Assembly (NCBI RefSeq): GCF_018141445.1
Contig: NZ_CP058649.1
Coordinates: forward strand, 2,685,001 to 2,749,000
Source: Vallitalea pronyensis
GTDB lineage: Bacteria; Bacillota; Clostridia; Lachnospirales; Vallitaleaceae
Direction: 5' to 3'
DNA length: 64,000 nucleotides
Shown piece by piece: positions 1 to 9,232 of this stretch. How positions within the stretch are numbered: the stretch's first letter is position 1; every line of letters begins with the position of its first letter. A program made the translations under genes and the position numbers. The notes under the pieces are model-generated. The model had not been told where the DNA came from and searched no databases. It worked only from the letters and a program-made list of their open reading frames with translations.

Positions 1-957
1 ACCAATGCATTCGTCTTTCATTATTTTAATGAGAAGCGTCAAGTGCTTGTGAAAATTATGGATGACTATGATAATCGTTATATCATGGATAGTGAGAAGT
101 TGAAACTGATTTTAGAAAATACCATAACAGGTAAAACCTATGAAGGCAATATCAGTTACAACGATACCTATCAAGGCATTGAACCATATGAAATGTATGA
201 TTTTAGCTATGAACATATACCAGATGGGTATTATCGATTAAGGCTTGAGTTGGAAGGCGAGTTTATAATGCCCATGGCTTTTACCGATGCAGAAGTGATT
301 GTTAAAGGTGGTACTTTTTATAAGAATGCCAGAAGAAGAGCACCCAGGCTAAAGCATGCACGGCATGTATTTTCCATTGAGCCCTATCATACATTTGAAC
401 TTAATCTGACTGAGGTTTTCTCTAGTAAAGATGAATTGTTTTATACGGTGGACCAAGGCTACGTCATGGGGGATACCCTGTTTTTTGAAGGTAATGAGCG
501 AGGTGTCTATACATTCAATGTAACGGCTCATAATTTTAAGGAGCAATCCACAACATTTACGTTTCAAGTCATCATTAATGACGATATCCGATTCAATGAT
601 GGTTTAGAAGACGAAGACAGTAAGAATCCGGATAGGTCCCTATTGGAGTTGTTATTTAAAACCTATGATGAACCCAATGATACAGAAGAGCGTCAAGATA
701 AAAAAATAAAAGAGCGCAAGATAAAAAGACGAAAAGAGGATAGGGTAAGGGATCAAGGTACAGTTGAAAAAAATATAGATGAAAAAAATACAGGTGAAAA
801 AGATATGCGTCAACGTCATTTAGTGGATGATTTTCCAGATGATGAAACAGAATATCCTTTATACAGTATGTTGGTAATTGGTTTAAGTGCTATTATTATC
901 ATTTGTCTGATACTTCTTATCATCGTATTTGCTCATAAAGCGAAAAAAGAAGAGTAA
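1..957 (+). CDS. Membrane-anchored extracellular protein, 5'-truncated by window edge
   Basis: The frame is open from base 1, so the gene begins upstream of the window; an internal GTG at 43 is unlikely to be the real start. About 318 residues are visible. The first 200 look like beta-rich extracellular domains of Ig-like type, with many aromatic and Asp/Glu residues. Next comes a highly charged Lys/Arg/Glu linker (about residues 225-280), then a single hydrophobic segment near the C-terminus (SMLVIGLSAIIIICLILL) followed by a short Lys-rich tail. This is the topology of a C-terminally anchored surface protein. I do not recognise the family. A short hairpin with a T-run follows the stop. Confidence 0.6.
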   Translation, partial: TNAFVFHYFNEKRQVLVKIMDDYDNRYIMDSEKLKLILENTITGKTYEGNISYNDTYQGIEPYEMYDFSYEHIPDGYYRLRLELEGEFIMPMAFTDAEVIVKGGTFYKNARRRAPRLKHARHVFSIEPYHTFELNLTEVFSSKDELFYTVDQGYVMGDTLFFEGNERGVYTFNVTAHNFKEQSTTFTFQVIINDDIRFNDGLEDEDSKNPDRSLLELLFKTYDEPNDTEERQDKKIKERKIKRRKEDRVRDQGTVEKNIDEKNTGEKDMRQRHLVDDFPDDETEYPLYSMLVIGLSAIIIICLILLIIVFAHKAKKEE

Positions 958-976
958 AGGGTTTTAACGCCCTTTT
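956..976. terminator. Short intrinsic terminator between convergent genes
   Basis: AAAGGG (956-961) pairs with CCCTTT (970-975) and is followed by T. It lies between two convergent stop codons only 6 bp apart, so it could serve both strands. The stem is only 6 bp. Confidence 0.4.
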
Positions 977-1554
977 CTCTTGGCTTTTACTTTCTTTTTT
1001 GCCACAGAAAAACCAAAAGAGCCTAGTTTATTGCCTAAACCAAAGTAGTTGCCATGGGAATAACAGATAGGAGCAGCTTGGTCCAGGTGAAATTTCCCTT
1101 GTGCATCCAAATAGTCATCATCCACATTGACAGCTACAACTTCTGCCATAAACATATCGTGAGAACCTAGGGGTTTTATCTCGGTTACTTTACATTCAAT
1201 GTTAACAGGACTTTCTGCTATAAGAGGTGCTTTAACGGCTACACCTTTCACAGGAGTTAGCTTCATGGCTTCAAATTTATGGATATCCCGTCCTGATTTG
1301 ACACCACAATAATCTGTAGCTTTTGCTAAACGTTCAGTAGTGAGGTTAATAACAAATTCGCCCGTTTCTTTGATGATTTTATATGAGTAGCGCTCAGGTC
1401 TTATGGAAAGGTAGGTCATGGGTGGATTGGTGCAAAGGGTACCTGTCCATGCAATGGTAATAATATTATAGTTTTCTGCCTCGGTACCGCAAGATACCAT
1501 AACGGCTGGCAGAGGATAGATCATATTCCCAGGTTTCCATTGTATTTTAGCCAT
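964..1554 (-). CDS. Flavin reductase family protein (FMN-binding split barrel)
   Basis: A 196-residue protein of the DIM6/NTAB flavin reductase-like family, which binds FMN in a split-barrel fold and usually reduces flavin with NAD(P)H or acts as a small flavoprotein electron carrier. The N-terminal stretch MAKIQWKPGNMIYPLPAVMVSCG, the TIAWTGTLCTNPP segment and the PERYSYKIIKETGEFVINL segment are typical. An upstream in-frame ATG at 1611 exists, but ATG 1554 has AAAGGAG seven bases before it, so I use that start. The C-terminus is basic (KKKVKAKRKGR). The electron partner and substrate cannot be told from sequence. Confidence 0.85.
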   Translation of the reverse strand: MAKIQWKPGNMIYPLPAVMVSCGTEAENYNIITIAWTGTLCTNPPMTYLSIRPERYSYKIIKETGEFVINLTTERLAKATDYCGVKSGRDIHKFEAMKLTPVKGVAVKAPLIAESPVNIECKVTEIKPLGSHDMFMAEVVAVNVDDDYLDAQGKFHLDQAAPICYSHGNYFGLGNKLGSFGFSVAKKKVKAKRKGR

Positions 1555-1793
1555 ATGCTTACTCCTTTTCGTTAAAATAATTTGCATGAAGTGCATGCTC
1601 ATGGTTTGCAAATAAAAGGTCGATGTAATAGGTATACCGACATGGTTATTATAGCATGGTATGACCCATCCTGAAAGCGTTATTATTGAAGATATTTTTT
1701 TTTATTGTAGAATAATTTTATGACAATAATATACGACTAATTACGATAATATTCTTTATTTATAGTGGTAATCACAAAATAAGCTTTATTATA

Positions 1794-1810
1794 TTAAGAG
1801 ACTATTAAGA
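1794..1810 (+). promoter_or_regulatory. TTAAGA-N5-TTAAGA direct repeat, candidate response-regulator site
   Basis: Two exact TTAAGA hexamers with 11 bp between their starts, 28 bp upstream of the -35 of the chemoreceptor promoter. The same arrangement occurs at 6869-6885 and 14834-14850. One-helical-turn direct repeats are the usual target of OmpR/PhoB-type regulators. Confidence 0.6.
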
Positions 1811-1837
1811 CTTGTTACCTATTGTCATGAACAAATA

Positions 1838-1866
1838 TTGACAAGATTTGGTAAACAAGGTAGAAT
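1838..1866 (+). promoter_or_regulatory. SigA-type promoter of chemoreceptor 1
   Basis: TTGACA (1838-1843), a 17-bp spacer and TAGAAT (1861-1866). The start codon at 1895 leaves a leader of only about 22 bases. Confidence 0.75.
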
Positions 1867-1894
1867 GTTGGAAAGTAAGGAAGGGGGATGAAAG

Positions 1895-3895
1895 ATGAAA
1901 AGTATTAAAACTAAGCTGATTGTGGTCACATCGATTATTGTGTTAGTGTCTTGCAGCATACTGGCTTTCGTATCCTACACAACGAGTTCTAAAGCACTAC
2001 TAGATAAGGTGAAAAATAACCTCACAATTATATCAGAGAAATCGGCTCAAGTTATTGCTGAAAGAATTAACATAGAAAAAAAAGTTCTTGAAGCTGTTGC
2101 ATCTAAATCACAAATTGTTGAACAACGTTATACCATGAGAGAAAAAATGAACGCCTTAAAAGATGAGGTAAGAAAAAATAACCATCAGTTTATGATTCTC
2201 ACCGACAGAGAGGGGCAGGGAGAAGTCACCAATAGTAAACCTGAAAACCTGGCTGACCGAGAATATTTTCAAAGAGCGATACAAGGCGAAACGGTTATAT
2301 CCGATATTTTGAAGAGCAAAATTGACGGGACAGATATCGTCACTTATGCGACACCCATTAATCGAAATGGTGGTATAATAGGCACCTTGGTAGCGGTTAG
2401 AGATGCTGCTAGTTTTAGTGAATTAATTGCAGATGTAAAAATTGGTGACATGGGACAAGCATTTATTGTGAACCATGAAGGGCGAATTGTGGCTGATTTG
2501 GACTATCAACGAGTCACAGATCAAGTCAATATGTTAACACACGCTCAAGACAATCAGTTGACAAAACAAGAAGCTATTGTGAATCAAATGATTGCACGAC
2601 AAAATGGAAGTGGGGACTATACCGAAGATGGTGAACAATACATCATGGGTTATGCACCCATTGAAGGTACTAATTGGTCACTGGGTGTTGTTGCACCTGT
2701 TAATGAGGTCTTAAGTGAACTTGATACCATGAGTGAATCAAGCCTCAAAACAACACTTATTATTCTATGCGTCAGTCTCATCATTATTTACCTGTTTGGC
2801 AAGATGATTGCCAAACCACTAAAACAGCTTGTTATGTCCATTAACCGCTTATCCGACTATGAGTTAAGCAAGGATGCCATGGTACATGTTAAGCACTACT
2901 ATAAACGTAAAGATGAAATTGGGGCCATTACCAATGCCTTATCTAAAATGAACGATAATTTTATTGGTCTTATACAAAACATCATGCACGTGTCGACAGA
3001 TGTACGGGATGCATCTGAATCCATGTCCGACGTAACAAGGCAAACGGCTGTTACAGCAGAAGAAACAGCCACAACCATTGGTGAGATTGCTAGAGGTGCT
3101 ACGGACCAAGCAAAACATACAGAAACAGGTTCAGAAACGATTTACGAGCTAGGTCATTGTATTGAACGTGAACATGAGATTATGACAGAGTTAAATGATA
3201 ATACCAAGCAGGTTAACAATCTTGTGAACAACGGGTTAGTTGAAATTGAAGCTTTAATTGATAAAACGGAAGAAAGTGGTCGTTCAGCCAATGAGATATT
3301 CCAAGCCATCAAAGAAACCAATGCAAGCACCCAGAAGATTGGCAAAGCAAGTACCATGATTGCTGCCATAGCAGAGCAAACCAATTTGCTAGCATTGAAT
3401 GCAGCCATAGAAGCTGCACGTGCTGGTGAGGCAGGAAAAGGATTTGCAGTGGTAGCTGATGAAATAAGAAATCTGGCAGAACAATCAACAGAGTCTACTA
3501 AAGAAATTGATATGATGGTAAATGAGCTCATTAGTAACGCCAATAATGCAGTGACCAAGATACAAGAAGTTTCTGAGATTGTACAAGCTCAGATAACCAG
3601 TGTTAAAGAAACGGAAGGTACCTATCAAGAGATTTCACAAGCTATTGCAGAAGCAGGGTCTAGTGTGACTAAGTTAAACGATATGGGTACAGAACTTAGA
3701 AAACGAAAAGACGACATATTAGAAGTCATGACGAACCTATCAGCCATAGCAGAAGAAAATGCTGCTGGTACAGAAGAAGCGGCAGCATCTACCCAAGAAC
3801 AAGCGGCTTCCATCCAAGTCATCGCTCAGACAAGTAACCAATTATCTACCCTTGCCAATACTTTAGACGAATCAGCTTCTAAATTTAAGATATAG
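1895..3895 (+). CDS. Methyl-accepting chemotaxis protein with dCache sensor (copy 1)
   Basis: A 666-residue transmembrane chemoreceptor. TM1 spans about residues 7-29, a periplasmic-type double Cache ligand domain about 35-275 (containing [14 protein letters not shown] and the [13 protein letters not shown] segment), and TM2 about 284-306. A HAMP region and a long cytoplasmic signalling coiled coil follow. The hairpin tip around residues 494-540 is the invariant [19 protein letters not shown] segment that contacts CheA and CheW. AAGGAAGGGGG sits seven bases before ATG 1895. It has no C-terminal CheR pentapeptide. The next gene is a same-length paralogue, so this is a tandem duplication. Cache receptors often bind amino acids or organic acids; the ligand here is unknown. 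Confidence 0.95.
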   Translation: MKSIKTKLIVVTSIIVLVSCSILAFVSYTTSSKALLDKVKNNLTIISEKSAQVIAERINIEKKVLEAVASKSQIVEQRYTMREKMNALKDEVRKNNHQFMILTDREGQGEVTNSKPENLADREYFQRAIQGETVISDILKSKIDGTDIVTYATPINRNGGIIGTLVAVRDAASFSELIADVKIGDMGQAFIVNHEGRIVADLDYQRVTDQVNMLTHAQDNQLTKQEAIVNQMIARQNGSGDYTEDGEQYIMGYAPIEGTNWSLGVVAPVNEVLSELDTMSESSLKTTLIILCVSLIIIYLFGKMIAKPLKQLVMSINRLSDYELSKDAMVHVKHYYKRKDEIGAITNALSKMNDNFIGLIQNIMHVSTDVRDASESMSDVTRQTAVTAEETATTIGEIARGATDQAKHTETGSETIYELGHCIEREHEIMTELNDNTKQVNNLVNNGLVEIEALIDKTEESGRSANEIFQAIKETNASTQKIGKASTMIAAIAEQTNLLALNAAIEAARAGEAGKGFAVVADEIRNLAEQSTESTKEIDMMVNELISNANNAVTKIQEVSEIVQAQITSVKETEGTYQEISQAIAEAGSSVTKLNDMGTELRKRKDDILEVMTNLSAIAEENAAGTEEAAASTQEQAASIQVIAQTSNQLSTLANTLDESASKFKI

Positions 3896-3941
3896 CTTGA
3901 TTAACAAAGTATAGGTTCATTGTTCTAATGTCAACATACAA

Positions 3942-3993
3942 AAAGCGTATAAATGATCAATTATACATTTTATACAATACATTTATACGCTTT
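3942..3993 (+). terminator. Hairpin after chemoreceptor 1
   Basis: A perfect 14-bp inverted repeat (arms 3942-3955 and 3980-3993, AAAGCGTATAAATG and its complement) with a 24-nt loop. The T-run is short, so termination may be weak. Confidence 0.55.
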
Positions 3994-4097
3994 ATCTGCA
4001 TCTATTCTATAAAAAAATATTTCTTAATATAGCATTCCAGTGTAGTAAAATACCCTCTTGACAAAGGTTTTTATAATAGTACATAAAAAGGTAATTA

Positions 4098-4126
4098 TTG
4101 ACATATTTTACAATATAAGATAAAAT
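4098..4126 (+). promoter_or_regulatory. SigA-type promoter of chemoreceptor 2
   Basis: TTGACA (4098-4103), a 17-bp spacer and TAAAAT (4121-4126). It gives the second receptor its own transcript despite the tandem arrangement. Confidence 0.7.
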
Positions 4127-4171
4127 AAAATTGAATCTTAGACAATTATGTTGACTATAAAGGGGACAGAT

Positions 4172-6172
4172 ATGAAGAGTATTAAAACAAGATTAGTCGT
4201 ATCCATATGTGTCATTGTTATACTATTAAGTGGGGGATTATCGCTCGTATCTTTATTTCAAAGCAGTGACGCACTCATTAACAAAACAGGTAATCATCTG
4301 GAAATCATAGCAGATAAATCAGCTCAAGTCGTATCCGAAAGGCTTAATACAGAAATGCGGGTTTTAGAAAAAATCGCATCCATGGAGAAAATAAGTGATC
4401 CCAGTGTAGCCATCAGAGATAAGATGACTTTGTTGAGAAGAGAAGAGGAGATAAGTGGTTACATCTTTATGGATTATATTGAGCTAGATGGAACTGCTCA
4501 TTTTACAAATGGTAAGCCACAAGATGTAAGTGACCGGTTATATTTTCAAGAGGCCACAAAAGGTAAAACTGTTATTTCAGATGTATTAGAAAGTAAAATT
4601 GATGGTTTGCCCATCGTTGCTTATGCAACACCTGTAAAACATAATGATAAGATTGTTGGTGTGTTATCTGGTGTAAAGGATGCAAGAGAGTTTAGCAACA
4701 TTATTTCGGATGTTAAGATTGGTGAATCAGGATACGCATTTATTATTAATCACGAAGGACAAATGGTAGCCCATCACGATGTGGATCAAGTGATCAATAA
4801 ATTTAACATATTAGAAGATGCCATTGAAAAAAAAGAAACCAAACTAGAAAGTATCATTCATAAAATGACCAATCAAGAGATAAGCAGTGGTCAATTCACA
4901 GAGAACAATAAAGATTCTATTATGGGCTATGGACCTGTTCATGGTACCCAGTGGTCCATTGGTATTGTCGCACCCATTGATGAAGTGATATCTGAGTTAG
5001 GGGATATGCAGAAGAATAGTTTATTAACGGCTGTGATTGCCATTATAATCACCTTTATCTTTGTCTATATCGTTGGTAGTATGATAGCAAAACCATTAAA
5101 AAAGGTATCTGTTGTACTGAACCAATTAGCTCAGTATGATCTAAGGCTTGATGACAAGCAGTTACAACAATATGTTAAGCGAAGAGATGAAGTAGGTGTC
5201 ATCGCTCAATCGTTAATAAGAATGCAGCAGAGCTTTACAGATCTCATTAAGCAAATCACAACCATATCCAAGAGTGTAAGTGATTCCGCAGATGTGATGA
5301 CCACAATTACCGTACAGGCGGCTACAGCAGCTAATGAAGTGGCTTCAACCATAGAAGAAATTGCTAGAGGTGCTTCTGACCAAGCCCGTAACACGGAATC
5401 CGGTTCAGAAACAGCCATGGAACTTGGAACGTTGGTAGAAGAAGAAAAAGAACAAATGAAAGGGTTACAAGTCAGCTCCAAACAAGTTGTTGATTTGGTA
5501 GAGATAGGTCTCATAGAAATTGAAGAACTCATTCGACAAACAGAAGAAAGTGGAAAATCAGCAAGGGATATATACGGTGTTATTATGGATACCAATGAAA
5601 GCTCTAAAAAAATAGGTGGTGCCAGTACGGTGATAGCATCCATAGCTGAACAGACGAATCTATTAGCACTTAATGCAGCTATTGAAGCGGCTCGTGCAGG
5701 AGAAGCAGGTAAAGGATTTGCTGTGGTTGCCGAAGAAATTCGTAAACTGGCAGAGCAGTCCACGGAATCCACAAAAGAAATTGATGCGATTGTCAATGAA
5801 CTGGTTACCAATGCCAATGATGCAGTTGATAAAATAAAAATTGTGACAGATACCGTTGAGATACAAGTTGCTAGTGTAAGAGAAACAGAAATAAAATACA
5901 AGCAGATAGCACACGCTATCCAAAATTCACAAGAGAGTATGGAGAAGGTTGTCCAGACAGAAGATATCGTGAATAACAAAAAGGCTGAAATACTGGATGT
6001 TATTCAGAACTTATCAGCTATTGCTGAAGAGAATGCAGCTAGTACGGAAGAAGCTTCAGCTTCTACAGAGGAACAATCAGCTTCTATGGAACAGATTGCT
6101 AATAACAGTGAAGGTGTCAGTGAACTGGCGAAGACCTTAGAAGAATTAGCTAACCGATTTAAAGTAGATTAA
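4172..6172 (+). CDS. Methyl-accepting chemotaxis protein with dCache sensor (copy 2)
   Basis: A 666-residue chemoreceptor of exactly the same length and layout as its upstream neighbour. It has TM1 near residues 7-29, a dCache domain to about 275, TM2 at about 285-307, HAMP, and a signalling hairpin with its tip at about residue 493 ([19 protein letters not shown]). Both start MKSIKT(K/R)L. An earlier in-frame ATG (4148) precedes the ribosome site; AAAGGGGAC lies just before ATG 4172, so I use 4172. The signalling halves are nearly interchangeable while the Cache halves differ more, as expected if the two duplicates now sense different ligands. Ligand unknown. Confidence 0.95.
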   Translation: MKSIKTRLVVSICVIVILLSGGLSLVSLFQSSDALINKTGNHLEIIADKSAQVVSERLNTEMRVLEKIASMEKISDPSVAIRDKMTLLRREEEISGYIFMDYIELDGTAHFTNGKPQDVSDRLYFQEATKGKTVISDVLESKIDGLPIVAYATPVKHNDKIVGVLSGVKDAREFSNIISDVKIGESGYAFIINHEGQMVAHHDVDQVINKFNILEDAIEKKETKLESIIHKMTNQEISSGQFTENNKDSIMGYGPVHGTQWSIGIVAPIDEVISELGDMQKNSLLTAVIAIIITFIFVYIVGSMIAKPLKKVSVVLNQLAQYDLRLDDKQLQQYVKRRDEVGVIAQSLIRMQQSFTDLIKQITTISKSVSDSADVMTTITVQAATAANEVASTIEEIARGASDQARNTESGSETAMELGTLVEEEKEQMKGLQVSSKQVVDLVEIGLIEIEELIRQTEESGKSARDIYGVIMDTNESSKKIGGASTVIASIAEQTNLLALNAAIEAARAGEAGKGFAVVAEEIRKLAEQSTESTKEIDAIVNELVTNANDAVDKIKIVTDTVEIQVASVRETEIKYKQIAHAIQNSQESMEKVVQTEDIVNNKKAEILDVIQNLSAIAEENAASTEEASASTEEQSASMEQIANNSEGVSELAKTLEELANRFKVD

Positions 6173-6246
6173 TCCATACATATATACACAACCATTGAAT
6201 CTATGCTATACTAGTCCTAGCTCCATATAAATCTGAGGTGATAATC

Positions 6247-6741
6247 ATGAATGATGAAGGTTGTAAACCCCAAATTGCCGAAAGTGCCTATGTTGCGCCT
6301 AGTGCTGATGTGATTGGGCATACAAGGATTGGTGAAAAGTCTAGTATCTGGTTTGGGGCAGTCCTAAGAGGCGATATTAACCAAATTAACGTTGGGAAAT
6401 ATACCAATATACAAGATAACAGTACCGTACATGTATGTGACGATGCACCTGTTCATATAGGTGACTATGTTACCATTGGTCATAATTGTGTTATTCATGG
6501 ATGCACCATACATGATAATAGTTTAATCGGTATGGGAAGTATCATATTGGATGGGGCTGTTATTAATGCATTCAGTATGGTTGGTGCAGGAAGTCTTGTA
6601 ACGAGTTATAAAAGCTTCCCATCTGGAGTGCTTATATTAGGATCACCTGCTAAAGTTGTTCGTGAGCTTACGGAACAAGAAAAAGCACAGCTTAAGGTAT
6701 CCGCCGAACATTATGTGGATACAGCAAGTAAGTATAAGTAA
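6247..6741 (+). CDS. Gamma-class carbonic anhydrase family protein (left-handed beta-helix)
   Basis: A 164-residue trimeric left-handed beta-helix protein of the YrdA/PaaY/gamma-CA group, with hexapeptide repeats throughout. The metal-site histidines are visible in the STVHVCDD and TIGHNCVIHGCTIHDN segments. Gamma-CA members bind Zn or Fe and may hydrate CO2; many members have no shown activity. GAGGTG lies six bases before ATG 6247; the GTG at 6238 is part of that ribosome site. The gene stands alone and is followed by a hairpin terminator. Confidence 0.9.
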   Translation: MNDEGCKPQIAESAYVAPSADVIGHTRIGEKSSIWFGAVLRGDINQINVGKYTNIQDNSTVHVCDDAPVHIGDYVTIGHNCVIHGCTIHDNSLIGMGSIILDGAVINAFSMVGAGSLVTSYKSFPSGVLILGSPAKVVRELTEQEKAQLKVSAEHYVDTASKYK

Positions 6742-6745
6742 AATG

Positions 6746-6787
6746 AACCATATATTATGTGGCAAATATGTCAAATAATATATGGTT
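6746..6787 (+). terminator. Intrinsic terminator of the gamma-CA gene
   Basis: Arms 6746-6758 and 6775-6787 (AACCATATATTAT and its complement) form a perfect 13-bp stem followed by TTTT-A. Confidence 0.7.
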
Positions 6788-6868
6788 TTATTGCATTCAG
6801 GAAGGGTTTCATAAAAAATGACGCTACATAATTTCTATACCAATACGATTTGTAAAAAAGAAAAAATA

Positions 6869-6885
6869 TTAAGAAAAAGTTAAGA
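6869..6885 (+). promoter_or_regulatory. TTAAGA-N5-TTAAGA direct repeat upstream of the OmpR-type regulator
   Basis: Same motif and spacing as at 1794-1810 and 14834-14850. A CATAAT box starts 31 bp downstream (6917). Lying in front of the regulator's own gene, it suggests autoregulation. A second pair of one-turn direct repeats (CCAATGG at 6949-6955 and 6960-6966) lies in the leader. Confidence 0.6.
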
Positions 6886-6998
6886 TATCCTTCATGTTTC
6901 AGTAAGGTCTATGGGACATAATGATGTAGAGTGGGTTATATAAGATCGCCAATGGGCAACCAATGGTTAGGGAGTAAAATCCAAAAAGAGGTGTTAAG

Positions 6999-7691
6999 AT
7001 GGAAAAAATCATTGTAGCAGATGATGAATTAGAAATCAGAGAGTTAATCAAAGTGTGCCTTGAAAATGAAGGTTTTGAAGTCGTTACAGTTAGCAATGGT
7101 AAAGAGGCTGTTGAAGCAATAGATGACGAAACAGGATTAATCATATTGGATGTGATGATGCCTGTTATGAATGGTATTACCGCATGTACAAAAATACGAA
7201 AAATAAGCAGCATACCTATTGTTTTTTTAACAGCTAAAACACAGGATTCAGATATGATATTTGGTTTATCTGTTGGCGGGGATGATTATATCAAAAAACC
7301 CTTTATACCCCCTGTTTTAGTAGCAAAGGTAAAAGCAGTTCTAAGGCGATATCGGATACTTGGGGCTCATGCCCCCATGGAGGATAATCATCAGAATATC
7401 TATGTAAAAGACTTAGAAATTGATAAAGAAGCTCATGTTGTAAAACGAGAAGGGAAAGAAATTCACCTGACCCGTACAGAATTTAATATTTTATTATTAT
7501 TTGCACAACATAAAGGGCAAGTATTCAGCATTGAACATATTTACGAAAGTGTCTGGAATGAAGCATTTATCGATGTATCCGCTAACACCGTTATGGTACA
7601 TATTAAGAAATTAAGAAATAAACTAAAAACCAGCTTTCAAAACGAGTATATAAAAACCGTATGGGGGGTAGGTTATAAAATTGAAAAGTAG
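6999..7691 (+). CDS. OmpR/PhoB-family response regulator
   Basis: A 230-residue DNA-binding response regulator. The receiver domain (about 1-115) has the acidic DDE near residues 7-8, the phospho-acceptor Asp in LIILDVMMP (about 51-52), Thr in FLTAK, and Lys in YIKKPF. The winged-helix output domain (about 130-228) contains LTRTEFNILLLF and the TVMVHIKKLRNKL recognition helix. AAGAGGTG precedes the start. The histidine kinase gene overlaps its 3' end by 11 bp, so they are co-translated. TTAAGA direct repeats upstream of this gene and of the ABC operon at 14.9 kb make it a candidate regulator of both. VanR-like in general form. Confidence 0.93.
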   Translation: MEKIIVADDELEIRELIKVCLENEGFEVVTVSNGKEAVEAIDDETGLIILDVMMPVMNGITACTKIRKISSIPIVFLTAKTQDSDMIFGLSVGGDDYIKKPFIPPVLVAKVKAVLRRYRILGAHAPMEDNHQNIYVKDLEIDKEAHVVKREGKEIHLTRTEFNILLLFAQHKGQVFSIEHIYESVWNEAFIDVSANTVMVHIKKLRNKLKTSFQNEYIKTVWGVGYKIEK

Positions 7692-9015
7692 AAAGCCCCG
7701 TCATTACCGTTTAAAAGTAGAATTTCTTTTGGCGATTCTTTTAAGTTTTTTTATTGCTGCTTTTGGTATGTATGGTATTAGCTCCCTGTATGAAAGTTTT
7801 GCGGAAAAGAAATACGAAAAAGAGTTAGATAAAATTGATTTGGAAGTAAATGCTATTTTTTCGGAAATAGAAACGTATATAAAAGCGAATAAGATAAATC
7901 ATTATAATCAATATTTATTGGATCAAGAGCTAAAACGCTATTTGCCATATGTGTTGGATGTGAGGATCTATAATAAAGATGAGTTAGAAATCTTGTTACT
8001 AGAAGAATATGAACCATGGCCAATCTATCAATATCAATATGTGGTGACAGAAGATCACATCTATATTCTTGCCGTTAAATTGGACACAATAGGCAAATAT
8101 TATACGATCGTTAGCATTATGTTTATCATTGGGTTCATTACTTTATTTGTTATCAGTTTAAGTTATTTTATCAGTAGAAAGCAGAAGTATCTTCGGAAAA
8201 TTGGCCAAGGCTTAGATATACTAGAAGGGGGTAGACTTGATCACCAAGTGCCTATCAAAGGAAACGACGAGATTACAGATGTTGCCAGGCACATTAATCA
8301 AATGAGTAAAGCTTTAAAAAGCCGAATAGATAAAGAAAAGCTTGACGAACAAGCTAAAAATCAATTAATAGCCAATCTATCCCATGATCTTAGAACCCCA
8401 TTGACATCCATTACAGGGTACTTAACATTACTCAAAGACAATTACGATAATCAAGGTGATATACATCCTCAGTATCTGGATATTTGTCTTAATAAATCAA
8501 CGGCATTAGGGGATCTTATTGAGCAGTTATTTGAATATGTCATGTTATCCAATGGACAAATGCAGTTACACAGCTCACCGATACATATAAGCAGGTATAT
8601 CAGCCAGACGTGTTATGAATGGGCGTCCTTATTAGAAGAGAAGCATTTGAATCTTCAATTTCAAGTACAAGCATGTGACAAGCCGTACTTGATTGATGTT
8701 GATAAGTTTAATCGGGTGATGGAAAACTTATTTAAGAACATATTAAAATATGCTCACCCAGATAAAGAGATCTCCTTGATCACCTATGATGATGTAACCA
8801 GTTATCGGATTGAAATTGCCAATGGCATCCAAGATGGTATTGAATTATCGGAGAAAGATATTTTTAATCGATTCTTTACATCGGATCGAACCATGGAAAG
8901 TGCTGGTATTGGTTTGGCTATATGCAAAGAAATTGTAGCCATGCATGGAGGGGAGATTCAAGCCCATATCGCTGAGAGACGATTTACCATTGTCATTGAT
9001 TTGTTTCAAAATTAG
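7681..9015 (+). CDS. Sensor histidine kinase (VanS-like layout)
   Basis: A 444-residue membrane histidine kinase starting with TTG inside the regulator gene (11-bp overlap). TM1 is at about residues 14-34, a short extracellular loop of about 100 residues follows, and TM2 is at about 140-163. HAMP comes next, then the HisKA domain with the H-box NLSHDLRTPLTSITGYL (His near 236). The HATPase domain is recognisable by ENLFKNILKYA and SAGIGLAICKEIVAMHGG. The second ATP-lid motif (DxGxG) is degenerate (ANGIQDGIEL), as in several VanS-type kinases. The signal is unknown; the small sensor loop would fit a cell-envelope or membrane cue. Confidence 0.92.
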   Translation: MKSRKPRHYRLKVEFLLAILLSFFIAAFGMYGISSLYESFAEKKYEKELDKIDLEVNAIFSEIETYIKANKINHYNQYLLDQELKRYLPYVLDVRIYNKDELEILLLEEYEPWPIYQYQYVVTEDHIYILAVKLDTIGKYYTIVSIMFIIGFITLFVISLSYFISRKQKYLRKIGQGLDILEGGRLDHQVPIKGNDEITDVARHINQMSKALKSRIDKEKLDEQAKNQLIANLSHDLRTPLTSITGYLTLLKDNYDNQGDIHPQYLDICLNKSTALGDLIEQLFEYVMLSNGQMQLHSSPIHISRYISQTCYEWASLLEEKHLNLQFQVQACDKPYLIDVDKFNRVMENLFKNILKYAHPDKEISLITYDDVTSYRIEIANGIQDGIELSEKDIFNRFFTSDRTMESAGIGLAICKEIVAMHGGEIQAHIAERRFTIVIDLFQN

Positions 9016-9104
9016 CCCATATAAAAGCATTTGTGAAGACTATCTCATAAAAGCTGAATAACATCCATATTATAGGAAAATATATGAGGATAAGCATAAA
9101 GCGT

Positions 9105-9135
9105 AGCAAAGGACGGCCAATGTCCTTTGCTTTTT
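9105..9135 (+). terminator. Intrinsic terminator of the two-component operon
   Basis: AGCAAAGGAC (9105-9114) and its exact complement (9122-9131) are followed by a T-run. Confidence 0.85.
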
Positions 9136-9232
9136 CAGATTGCAACGTTAATGGGATGGTGGTATACTAGTTCCATGTTCTTTTATAAGAAAGGGGGAAA
9201 CAGTTATTAAACTCAATCGACAAAAGAGATGG

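Larger units (their letters stand above)
1555..1894. other. Divergent intergenic region, 340 bp
   Basis: It holds leftward and rightward promoters for the flavin reductase and the chemoreceptor, and a TTAAGA direct repeat (1794-1810). The leftward promoter is a candidate extended -10, TGC-TATAAT on the minus strand at 1648-1656, without a good -35. The rest is AT-rich, with no ORF or RNA that I recognise. Confidence 0.5.

Noticed and set aside
5206..5979. 257-codon antisense ORF in chemoreceptor 2
   Set aside because: Mirror of the highly conserved signalling domain (Ala/Ser-rich repeats in the opposite frame); no ribosome site, and the same shadow occurs in chemoreceptor 1.
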